Positions 56,804 to 64,000 of a stretch of DNA of 64,000 nucleotides are shown here, piece after piece (within the stretch, counting starts at the first letter, position 1; every line of letters starts with the position of its first letter). Source of the DNA: Kangiella shandongensis (GTDB taxonomy: Bacteria > Pseudomonadota > Gammaproteobacteria > Enterobacterales > Kangiellaceae). The notes below the pieces were generated by a model that worked only from the letters and a program-made list of their open reading frames with translations, searched no databases and was not told the origin of the DNA. The DNA is taken from contig NZ_JACNML010000003.1 of NCBI RefSeq assembly GCF_020005365.1, positions 1 to 64,000 of the forward strand. Reading direction: 5' to 3'. Position numbers and translations under genes: made by a program.

Positions 56804-57958
56804 ATGGCGCAAGATCAGTCCAATATATTAGGTTCAGTCAGTCCAGAAGAGTTCCTTTCTGAGTATTGGCAGAAGAAACCGCTACTGATTCGTGGTGGTT
56901 TTGATGACGATCCTGCGCTTATCAGCCCTGAAGAACTGGCTGGCTACAGTCTGGATGATGATATCGAGTCACGATTAATTCAGCACGATGATAACCAGCA
57001 ACAGTGGCAGCTCTCACACGGCCCTCTGGACGAAAAAGTTTTTCGGGAATTAGGAGAAGCCAACTGGACGCTTTTAGTGCAATCACTGGATTACTTCCAC
57101 CCGCCTCTTCAGGAGCTAACTAAAACCTGTTCCTTCCTGCCTCGCTGGCGTCTGGACGATATTATGGTGTCCTTTGCGACCGATAATGGCGGTGTTGGCC
57201 CACATCTCGATAAATATGACGTATTTCTGGTACAGGGGGAAGGACAGCGTCGCTGGCGTATTGGTTATCAGGGACAGAATGTTAGTAGCATCAACCCTCA
57301 CCCCCACATAGCACAAGTTGAGCCTTTTGAGGCAACCATTGATGTTATCGTCAACCCTGGTGATATTCTGTATATTCCTCCAGCAACACCGCACTGGGGG
57401 ATTTCAATCGGTAACAGTATAACCTACTCCATAGGCTTTAGAGCTCCGAGTATTGGTTCCATTTTGGATGCATTACTCAGCTCCCAATCGTTGCAGTTTG
57501 ATAGCCTGTGGCACGACGGAGGCAAGCTTAAAAAGTATCATGCATTTGGTGCGTTACATTCGGAGCTCCCAGACTGGGCTCAAGACGAGTTACAGCATTT
57601 ACTAAACCGGCGCGAACTCCTAATCGCAGCAGGCAAAACCGTGACAGAACTGAAATACCCAGAAGCCGTAGGTTCAGTAAACCTGCCAAAAGCACAGGAG
57701 CTATCAGAAATTGCCCTGACGGAAGGGATTGAATTAAGTCCATTAGCCAGAATTGCGTACTTTGAGCATGAACAGGCATTGCTCACGTTTATTAACGGAA
57801 TCTATTTCCAGTTCCCGATAGGACTGGAAAAAGCGATTCAAAAACTCAACCATCAGTTTCATTTATCGAAGAATGATCTGGATGAACTCCCGCGTTTGCC
57901 GCTCGGTGAGTTTTTAAGCCACGGCATCGCTCTTGGCGCATTGAGACTACCAGAATAA
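56804..57958 (+). CDS. roxA: Ribosomal protein L16 arginine hydroxylase RoxA (YcfD)
   Basis: This Fe(II)/2-oxoglutarate JmjC oxygenase hydroxylates an arginine of ribosomal protein L16. The iron site is visible as His and Asp in PHLDKYDVFLVQ and a distal His in HWGISIGNSITYSIGFR, on a cupin fold. YWQKKPLLIRG is the typical N-terminal block. The frame opens at 56756 inside purB; ATG 56804 gives the family-like start MAQDQSNILGSVSPEEFL (385 residues). Its ribosome-binding site is weak, which suggests coupling to purB. Confidence 0.9.
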   Translation: MAQDQSNILGSVSPEEFLSEYWQKKPLLIRGGFDDDPALISPEELAGYSLDDDIESRLIQHDDNQQQWQLSHGPLDEKVFRELGEANWTLLVQSLDYFHPPLQELTKTCSFLPRWRLDDIMVSFATDNGGVGPHLDKYDVFLVQGEGQRRWRIGYQGQNVSSINPHPHIAQVEPFEATIDVIVNPGDILYIPPATPHWGISIGNSITYSIGFRAPSIGSILDALLSSQSLQFDSLWHDGGKLKKYHAFGALHSELPDWAQDELQHLLNRRELLIAAGKTVTELKYPEAVGSVNLPKAQELSEIALTEGIELSPLARIAYFEHEQALLTFINGIYFQFPIGLEKAIQKLNHQFHLSKNDLDELPRLPLGEFLSHGIALGALRLPE

Positions 57959-57972
57959 AGCAAAGACACCTT

Positions 57973-59352
57973 ATGGAAAAGCATTCACTACGCCACATTG
58001 GTGAAGAAAGTGGCGCCCTGATCAAAGTCGCCATCCCGGCCATTCTGGCGCAACTCGCACAAATGACACTCGGCGTGGTTGATACCTTGATGGCTGGTAA
58101 CTATAGCAAACATGCACTGGCGGCAGTGGGTACCGGTGCCAACACCTTTATGATTATATTTTCACTCTACTTGGGCCTAAGCTTCGCGTTAAACCCAATG
58201 GTGTCGCACTTTAATGGTCAGGGGCAGTTCAAACAGATTGGCAAAACATTTCAACTGGGACAATTGATTGCTATTGCCTTTGGCGTGATTGTCTTTGTTA
58301 TTTTAAGAAATATGCACTCACCTCTGCTGTTGATGGATGTCAGCCCTGGTATTGCTAAGTTAACATCTGAATATTTAACGGCAATGAGTTGGGGAACGTT
58401 ACCAGCCTTTATGTTTCTAGCTCTACGCTCGGCCAATGAGGGACTCTTCTCAACCAAAGCCATTATGGTGTGCTCCTTTCTGGTTATTCCATTTAACGTG
58501 TTGTTCAATACTTGGTTTATTTATGGCGGTTTAGGGTTACCAGCGATGGGCGCGGTTGGTGTTGGTTATGCCACCAGTGTCGTTTGGTCGCTACTCTTTT
58601 TATTTCTGCTGATTTATACCTATAAAAATCAGCGATACGATGAAATGGATATTTTCAAGAATATCAGTTGGCCAAAGCCCAAGCTCATCAAGGAATACTT
58701 TACCGTTGGCACACCAATTGCCGTCGGAATGCTGATGGAAGTCGGTCTTTTCGGCATGATCGGTATTATGGTAGCCCGCTATGGGGTGGATTTAACCGGC
58801 GCACATCAAATAGCGATGAACATTGCTACCGTTGCCTTTATGGTCCCTCTGGGTCTTTCCGTTGCAATAACGGCGCGAGTTGGCTTTTGGCAAGGCAAGC
58901 AAAATTACCGCCAGATGCGGTTAGCTGGTTTTTGTGGCATTGGCCTGAGTGTACTGTTTCAAGCACTGTCAGTGACCCTGATGCTATTGTTCAGGCATGA
59001 TTTTGTGGGCTTTTATACAGATAATCCGGAACTCATTAATTTAGCAGCCAGTTTGATCTTCCTGGCTGCCATATTCCAGTTTTCGGATGGTCTGCAAATC
59101 AACAGCGCCGGTGCCCTACGGGGCATGAAAGATACTAAGGTGCCCATGATTTATATGGGCATTGCCTACTGGATCTTCGGTTTCCCCATTGGCTATTATT
59201 TAGCTGAATATCAAGAGCTTAAGGTTCAAGGCTTCTGGGTTGGCATTATTATTGGCCTATCAATAGCAGCGGTTCTACTGTTATCACGATTTATTCGTCG
59301 CTCCCGGCATGCTATTCAATTCGCCCAACAGAATGGTAAAGCGAACCTTTAA
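57973..59352 (+). CDS. norM: MATE-family multidrug efflux transporter
   Basis: The 459-residue protein has twelve hydrophobic segments in two halves, with the MATE hallmarks QMTLGVVDTLMAGNYS near the start and MEVGLFGMIGIMVARYG at the start of the second half. Such pumps export cationic drugs and dyes in exchange for sodium or protons. It follows roxA by 14 bp, so it is probably part of the purB-roxA transcript. The NorM label is by family; substrates are unknown. Confidence 0.88.
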   Translation: MEKHSLRHIGEESGALIKVAIPAILAQLAQMTLGVVDTLMAGNYSKHALAAVGTGANTFMIIFSLYLGLSFALNPMVSHFNGQGQFKQIGKTFQLGQLIAIAFGVIVFVILRNMHSPLLLMDVSPGIAKLTSEYLTAMSWGTLPAFMFLALRSANEGLFSTKAIMVCSFLVIPFNVLFNTWFIYGGLGLPAMGAVGVGYATSVVWSLLFLFLLIYTYKNQRYDEMDIFKNISWPKPKLIKEYFTVGTPIAVGMLMEVGLFGMIGIMVARYGVDLTGAHQIAMNIATVAFMVPLGLSVAITARVGFWQGKQNYRQMRLAGFCGIGLSVLFQALSVTLMLLFRHDFVGFYTDNPELINLAASLIFLAAIFQFSDGLQINSAGALRGMKDTKVPMIYMGIAYWIFGFPIGYYLAEYQELKVQGFWVGIIIGLSIAAVLLLSRFIRRSRHAIQFAQQNGKANL

Positions 59353-59438
59353 CCGACTTGCGACTTGTCATGCTTCGGTTTACCATTACGCCTTGATAGC
59401 CATCGAAATACCGAGTTTTCTAACTCTTGGAGTTTAGC

Positions 59439-60113
59439 GTGAATCCTTATTCAGTCGATAACTACGACCGTCCCGTTCTAGAGACACCAAACGGTGAAGA
59501 TAAAGTCTTGATGCACTCCTGTTGCGCCCCTTGTGCAGCAGAAGTCATGGAAGCGGTTCACGCCTCAGGAATTCAACAAACAGTGTTTTTCTATAACCCG
59601 AATATTCATCCCATTGAAGAGTATGAGATTCGCAAAGATGAAAACAAACGTTTCTGCGATAAACTGGGCATAGAATTTATTGATGCCGATTATGATAAAG
59701 ATAACTGGTTTGAGCGGGTTAAGGGCTTAGAGAACGAACCTGAGCGTGGTGCACGCTGTACAGTATGTTTTGATATACGTTTTGAACGCACGGCGCTCTA
59801 TGCCGCGGAACATGGCTTTGACCTAATCACCAGTACCCTCGGGATTTCTCGCTGGAAAAATATGGAGCAAATTAACGACTGTGGCGTTAGAGCGGCAAAC
59901 CGTTATGATGAAGTCAATTACTGGACTTTTAACTGGCGTAAAAAAGGTGGTGCTCAACGCATGATAGAAATTTCCAAACGGGAAGAGTTCTATCAGCAGG
60001 AATATTGTGGCTGCGTGTACTCCTTAAGAGATACGAACCGCTGGCGAATGTCGAATGGACGCGATCGAATAAAGCGTAACATCAAGTTTTATGGCCATGA
60101 TAAACCGGAATAA
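59439..60113 (+). CDS. queH: Epoxyqueuosine reductase QueH
   Basis: QueH reduces epoxyqueuosine-tRNA to queuosine-tRNA and is unrelated to the cobalamin-dependent QueG. The protein has the conserved cysteine groups [23 protein letters not shown] and [11 protein letters not shown], which bind an iron-sulfur cluster and an extra iron. The frame opens with TTG 59427, but GTG 59439 sits 6 bp after GGAG (59429-59432), so GTG is preferred (224 residues). It stands alone, far from tgt and queA, and ends in a terminator. Confidence 0.92.
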   Translation: MNPYSVDNYDRPVLETPNGEDKVLMHSCCAPCAAEVMEAVHASGIQQTVFFYNPNIHPIEEYEIRKDENKRFCDKLGIEFIDADYDKDNWFERVKGLENEPERGARCTVCFDIRFERTALYAAEHGFDLITSTLGISRWKNMEQINDCGVRAANRYDEVNYWTFNWRKKGGAQRMIEISKREEFYQQEYCGCVYSLRDTNRWRMSNGRDRIKRNIKFYGHDKPE

Positions 60114-60122
60114 GCACTACAC

Positions 60123-60150
60123 AAAAAAGGAGCCACAAAGCTCCTTTTTT
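60123..60150. terminator. Bidirectional terminator between queH and the Slp gene
   Basis: AAAAAAGGAGC pairs with GCTCCTTTTTT around CACAAA, with T-runs both ways for the converging genes. Confidence 0.92.
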
Positions 60151-60168
60151 AATGGACGCATTCAATCT

Positions 60169-60888
60169 TTACTTCATTTTCAAGATCTCAGAATTTTTGT
60201 CTGAAGCTTTGCGTACAGGGGTTGACTTTGTTGGACGTACTGGCCGCTGACGCTCAGTCCTTGGCTCAGGCACATCTCTATAAATTTCTGTATCCGGGTT
60301 CTCTGCATCGCGATTAAGCTCACGACGACGTTGGTAATCCCGATCATGACGAATCACACGATAGCGGTAGTGATATGGCCAGTAATAGGGACGATGGTAA
60401 AACCAATAGGGATCCCACGCTGAATACACTTCCACGTACTCGTAATTCGGACGCTTTTTCCACAGATAATGGCCTCGTGTATCAACCACAGGGAAATTAA
60501 TTTTATGCTCACCGACTTTGCCCGGCATTGGTTTTGCCAGTTTACCGACAACGGTAATTTCTTTACCAACGTCATAAATCATCGGATCCAAAAAACCGGG
60601 GACCCGAGCAATAAACCTGCCACCTGTCTCCTGTCCCTCTACCGGACGTGCCTTACGACCCAGTGGCAAATTCACCACCTCAATTAAGGTGTCCTTTTCC
60701 AGATTTTCCACTCGAGCCACAATACCGCCCCAACGAACTTCTTGCTTGGTGTAGGCTTGTGGGCTCTGAGCGACCTGAGTAAAGTCGAGATTAGGCTTTT
60801 CAAATGCAATCTGCTCGGGCGTAGTGGCACACGCGGCCAGCAAGGCTCCGCCAAACAACACAGATGTAAGCTTTAAAATTTTACCCAT
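60169..60888 (-). CDS. Slp-family outer membrane lipoprotein
   Basis: The ATG at 60888 follows AAGGAG; an upstream TTG is possible. The 239-residue precursor has lipobox LAAC, then the Slp domain (VRWGGIVARVENLEKDTLIEVVNLPL, GRFIARVPGFLDPMIYDVGKEITVVGK, NYEYVEVYSAWDPYWFY). A tyrosine-rich segment and a Lys/Arg/Pro-rich tail follow, longer than in E. coli Slp or YeaY. Slp proteins are outer-membrane lipoproteins linked to stationary phase and stress. It is one of two tandem relatives next to tsaB, as yeaY is next to tsaB in E. coli. Confidence 0.88.
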   Translation of the reverse strand: MGKILKLTSVLFGGALLAACATTPEQIAFEKPNLDFTQVAQSPQAYTKQEVRWGGIVARVENLEKDTLIEVVNLPLGRKARPVEGQETGGRFIARVPGFLDPMIYDVGKEITVVGKLAKPMPGKVGEHKINFPVVDTRGHYLWKKRPNYEYVEVYSAWDPYWFYHRPYYWPYHYRYRVIRHDRDYQRRRELNRDAENPDTEIYRDVPEPRTERQRPVRPTKSTPVRKASDKNSEILKMK

Positions 60889-60978
60889 ATACAATCTCCT
60901 TAAAATCTCTCAAAACAATACCCAGTAACCCAAACTACTAGTATTTTACTATATATTCTGTGAATTTAAGCTGAACAA

Positions 60979-61581
60979 TCAATAATCATCAGTTCTATGT
61001 TTAATTTGATAAGGTGGCTCAGACTCTACCCGCCCATCAGCCTTATACTTTTCCCTTAAACTCTGCGTAAGCATTTTTGACTTCCTCTTTCCTTCACAGT
61101 CAGTACACATCCACACTCCATCAGCAAAAATCCCTGACTTTATTTCAACGGGGGTTGCCAACTCAATATACTCATAAACTGGCTTATCGTTCCAAACATA
61201 GAAATTTTCGGCTCTTATAGTGCCGTCTGTTTTATCAGAGTTTCCAGAGGATCCAAAAACTGTAATTTCATTCCCCACTTTCAACTCATCAACATACTTG
61301 CTATCAACTACAGTTTTAAATGACTGAGAAGATAACACGGCTACTGCCTTTTTCGGCTTGTTATTTTCACTCAAACTAGTTTTCGCAACGGTAACCACAT
61401 ACTTATCACTGACCGTATCTTTTTCTAGATTAGATATGATCCCACCTTGTACATCATGACTGGCTGTAACATTGCCCTCTGACAAATCATTAAGTTTATA
61501 CGACTGCTCAGCTACAAAGTGTGGACTTGTCGAACATGCAGTAACAAAACAAGTTGCAAACATTACTCCTAAGATTTTCAT
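60979..61581 (-). CDS. Divergent Slp-like lipoprotein
   Basis: The 200-residue precursor has a short lipoprotein signal with VTAC. It shares with its neighbour the block GGIISNLEKDT, a KVGNEITVFG segment and VYEYIELATPV, so it is a diverged Slp paralogue. It lacks the tyrosine-rich tail and instead ends in a charged region with a CTDC pair that could bind metal or form a disulfide. It begins 3 bp after tsaB with AGGAG and is probably cotranscribed with yoaA and tsaB. Confidence 0.72.
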   Translation of the reverse strand: MKILGVMFATCFVTACSTSPHFVAEQSYKLNDLSEGNVTASHDVQGGIISNLEKDTVSDKYVVTVAKTSLSENNKPKKAVAVLSSQSFKTVVDSKYVDELKVGNEITVFGSSGNSDKTDGTIRAENFYVWNDKPVYEYIELATPVEIKSGIFADGVWMCTDCEGKRKSKMLTQSLREKYKADGRVESEPPYQIKHRTDDY

Positions 61582-61584
61582 ATA

Positions 61585-62286
61585 TCACTCCTGTTTTTCT
61601 TTAGCTTTTTTCGCTACATTATCACGTAGATATATTGGCAATGCTTGCTCTGCAGGAACAGCTTTACCTAGCTTTAATAAATGCTCTGCCATCGGCATCA
61701 TATATTCTGCGAGTGGATATAATGGCTCCGTCTGTACAACTATGGGCATATTCAAAGCTTCACTCAGTTCGCTGGCATAAGTTTTCCAACCTGTACCAAC
61801 ACCTTGATATACATTAGACGCATCAGCATCACAAATTGTGACAAGCTCTGGAGAACAAACGGTTTCTTCGCCAACCAACTGCATTAAGCCATCAACTTCC
61901 TGGTACTGCCCCCAGTACACTTCGCCCATTCGTGCATCTATGACCGCTAACAGCTGCTTTTCGCCTTTAGCCATATAAAGCCCCTGGGCCATCGCTTGTA
62001 AGCTAGACACGCCCACGACAGGCAACCCAGCGCCAAAGGCCAGCCCTTGAACAATACTGATACAAATTCTAAGCCCCGTAAAGGCACCAGGACCCTGTCC
62101 ATAGGCTATGGCATCAAGCTCCTTCAATTTGATTCCAGCTTCTTGCAGAACCTCATCAACCATCGGCAATACCAGCTCGCCATGCATTCTAGGAGCAACC
62201 TCTGCTTGCTTATAGAGATTACCGTTGAATGTCAGTGCTACTGAGCAAGCCTCTGTAGCAGTATCTATAATCAATAAATTAGCCAT
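61585..62286 (-). CDS. tsaB: tRNA threonylcarbamoyladenosine biosynthesis protein TsaB
   Basis: TsaB partners TsaD in making the t6A modification at position 37 of ANN-decoding tRNAs. The protein has the actin-like ATPase fold starts LLIIDTATEACSVAL and GQGPGAFTGLRI. The frame opens at 62307, but MANLLIIDTATEA at 62286 is the family start and its ATGGCTAA overlaps the yoaA stop by 8 bp, pointing to translational coupling (234 residues). Order yoaA-tsaB-slp matches E. coli yoaA-tsaB-yeaY. Confidence 0.94.
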   Translation of the reverse strand: MANLLIIDTATEACSVALTFNGNLYKQAEVAPRMHGELVLPMVDEVLQEAGIKLKELDAIAYGQGPGAFTGLRICISIVQGLAFGAGLPVVGVSSLQAMAQGLYMAKGEKQLLAVIDARMGEVYWGQYQEVDGLMQLVGEETVCSPELVTICDADASNVYQGVGTGWKTYASELSEALNMPIVVQTEPLYPLAEYMMPMAEHLLKLGKAVPAEQALPIYLRDNVAKKAKEKQE

Positions 62287-64000
62287 TGTCAGCGTCTTTG
62301 TTATCACTGTCTAAACTTAAACTCTGTAAAAATTCTAACACAACCGCCTTATCACGAGTTCTCTTCATTGGCGGCAAGCTCTTCAGAAACTTCTGTCCGT
62401 AACGATTCGCGATTAAACGAGGATCACAGAGCACCAATACGCCTTTATCAGAATAATCCCGGATCAGGCGCCCCGCTCCCTGTTTCAATGCAATAATGGC
62501 CTGTGGAATTTGAATATCGAAAAAAGGGTTTTTGCCTGCCTTTCTCGCCGCTTGTATTTTGGCTTCTATTAAAGGCTCATCAGGTGCTGAAAACGGTAGT
62601 TTATCAATAATGACCAGGCTGAGAGCTTCGCCTTTAACGTCCACCCCCTCCCAGAAACTGGAAGTTGCCAACAACACAGCATCGCCGGCTTCACGAAAGC
62701 GTTCAATCAGTTCATTTTTTGGTAAATCACCTTGTGCAAACAGCTCCTTGCCTGATAGTTGCTCCTGCCACAGTTCCTTAACCTTATTAAGGGCAGCATA
62801 ACTGGTAAAAAGAACGAAAGTGCCACCAGGATTACTTTCTACCAACGGCAAGATTTCTTTTTGCCAAGTACTGATATAAGCCCTATCTCTTGGATCCGGT
62901 AAACTTCGTGGGATATGCAAAATAGCCTGATGTTCATAATCAAAAGGACTCGGCAGGATCAGCTCTTTGGCCTGCTCTAGTCCCAGCTCCTGCTTGAACA
63001 GGCTAAAATCATCAGCCTGCGTCATGGTCGCTGAGGTAAAGATCCAGCTGGTTGCTGCATGTTCTTTACGACTCCGTGCAAAAGACTCGGAAACGTTCAG
63101 TGGTGTTTCTAAAATAGCGAAGCCATTACGATAGGTTTCAACCCAACGCACAGCCTCATAACTTTTGGTTTGCTCAGAATTATCAAAACTACTGTTAAAC
63201 AAAGACAGGCTTTGCAACGATTCTTCGCATCGACGATGACAACTATCCAAACCTTTAGAACGCGATGCATGCCGCTCCAGCCGCTCGCAAAGCGCCAACA
63301 ATTCCTTTTCTAACTCTTTAAGCTTTTGTTGTAGCTCCGGGGAAGCAATCAGCTGCCAATTAACTTTCTGCCCGGCCTCACCTAACGACAGACGAACTTC
63401 GTTAACAGCACCTTCGACTCGCCGCACTGACACACTCAGCTGTCGATCATCTTTTGCCGTTGTCAGCGCCTCCAGCTCAGTATCCCGACAAACTTCCATC
63501 AGCTGTCTGCTGGTCAGTCGCTGACCGTAAAAACTGTGTGCGATATCCGTTAACTGGTGAGCCTCATCCACCACCACCATATCGGCATCCGGTAATAACT
63601 CACCAAAGCCATCGTCTTTCAACACCATATCAGCAAGAAGTAAATGGTGGTTAACCACGACCACATCGGCTGAAGTCGCTTTTTGTCGTGCTTTGGCGAC
63701 ATAACAGTCGGCATAGTCAGGACATTCTACACCAAGGCAATTGTCATTGGTTGAGGTAACGTAAGGCCATAAGGCATCACCATCAGCCAAATCTGAACAT
63801 TGAGTTAGATCGCCACTTTGGGTCTGTCTGGACCAGCTTTTAACTTTAACCAGAGTATCAGCCATACTACGGCTCTGAAACTGCCCCGAGTCAAGACTTT
63901 GCTCCATTCTATAAAGGCATAAATAATTATTCCGCCCTTTCAACAAGGCAATTTTTGGTGAAACCCCTAATGCTTTGCGCATATTGGGTAAGTCTCGATA
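62279..64000 (-). CDS. yoaA: DinG-family DNA helicase YoaA, 5' end outside the window
   Basis: The gene runs in from the right edge. The first complete codons read YRDLPNMRKALGV, so the start and Walker A region are missing. Visible are the iron-sulfur cysteines (in LTQCSDLADGD, NCLGVECPDYADCYV), the DEAH box VVVDEAHQLTD, and C-terminal helicase motifs (LATSSFWEGVDVKGEAL, GAGRLIRDYSDKGVLVLCDPR). YoaA is a 5'-3' superfamily 2 helicase linked in E. coli to repair of stalled replication forks with the clamp-loader chi subunit. About 573 residues lie in the window. Confidence 0.92.
   Translation of the reverse strand, partial: YRDLPNMRKALGVSPKIALLKGRNNYLCLYRMEQSLDSGQFQSRSMADTLVKVKSWSRQTQSGDLTQCSDLADGDALWPYVTSTNDNCLGVECPDYADCYVAKARQKATSADVVVVNHHLLLADMVLKDDGFGELLPDADMVVVDEAHQLTDIAHSFYGQRLTSRQLMEVCRDTELEALTTAKDDRQLSVSVRRVEGAVNEVRLSLGEAGQKVNWQLIASPELQQKLKELEKELLALCERLERHASRSKGLDSCHRRCEESLQSLSLFNSSFDNSEQTKSYEAVRWVETYRNGFAILETPLNVSESFARSRKEHAATSWIFTSATMTQADDFSLFKQELGLEQAKELILPSPFDYEHQAILHIPRSLPDPRDRAYISTWQKEILPLVESNPGGTFVLFTSYAALNKVKELWQEQLSGKELFAQGDLPKNELIERFREAGDAVLLATSSFWEGVDVKGEALSLVIIDKLPFSAPDEPLIEAKIQAARKAGKNPFFDIQIPQAIIALKQGAGRLIRDYSDKGVLVLCDPRLIANRYGQKFLKSLPPMKRTRDKAVVLEFLQSLSLDSDNKDADNG

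Overview
This window comes from a marine-type gammaproteobacterium. Gene content and order (queA-tgt-yajC-secD-secF, bamD next to rluD-pgeF, yoaA-tsaB-slp, pilS-pilR-fimT, a complete liu operon, peptidase S46, alpha-2-macroglobulin with pbpC) and the modest GC content best fit a Kangiella-like bacterium. The genus is an inference from gene content; no search was run. It is ordinary chromosome: no prophage, no complete insertion sequence, no CRISPR array, and no tRNA or rRNA gene inside the window.

Layout. 1-480 holds four tandem rRNA-type promoters firing leftward out of the window, so a stable-RNA operon probably lies just to the left. 624-4051 carries pssA, a 312-bp miniature transposable element, a DUF3579 gene, a DUF4124 gene and nnrS behind an NsrR-type operator. 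4091-10118 is clpB (sigma-32 promoter), an acyltransferase, pgeF and rluD on the minus strand, with bamD divergent. 10177-17278 has glnB and nadE on the minus strand, then pilS, a pilR-like gene with a degenerate ATPase domain, a fimT-like pseudopilin and ppnN. 17317-24617 has a CAP-domain protein, an MscS channel and the queA-tgt-yajC-secD-secF operon. 24717-33857 carries pbpC, its alpha-2-macroglobulin partner, a Sel1/TonB_C protein and rmf.

34340-45609 is a continuous leucine-degradation operon. LiuR regulates; LiuA oxidises isovaleryl-CoA; LiuB and LiuD carboxylate methylcrotonyl-CoA; LiuC hydrates; LiuE cleaves HMG-CoA to acetyl-CoA and acetoacetate; the ScoAB transferase activates acetoacetate; an embedded thiolase yields acetyl-CoA. 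A second acyl-CoA dehydrogenase is also embedded. The spacers of this operon and the region after it hold palindromic repeats, including three copies of a 65-68 bp hairpin element whose arms differ between copies but stay complementary.

46265-64000 carries an S46 dipeptidyl-peptidase, a hypothetical protein, a periplasmic-sensor GGDEF-EAL protein, acnB, an RcnB/CigR-like exported protein, purB, roxA, a MATE pump, queH, two Slp-family lipoproteins, tsaB and the 3' part of yoaA. Queuosine genes tgt, queA and queH occur at two separate sites.

Most notable observations: the PilR-like regulator lacking GAFTGA and Walker B acids; the covarying palindromic element family; the miniature element with intact terminal repeats and target duplication; the tandem rrn-type promoters; the NsrR box at nnrS; and an unexplained minus-strand terminator with an upstream promoter-like box between rmf and liuR.
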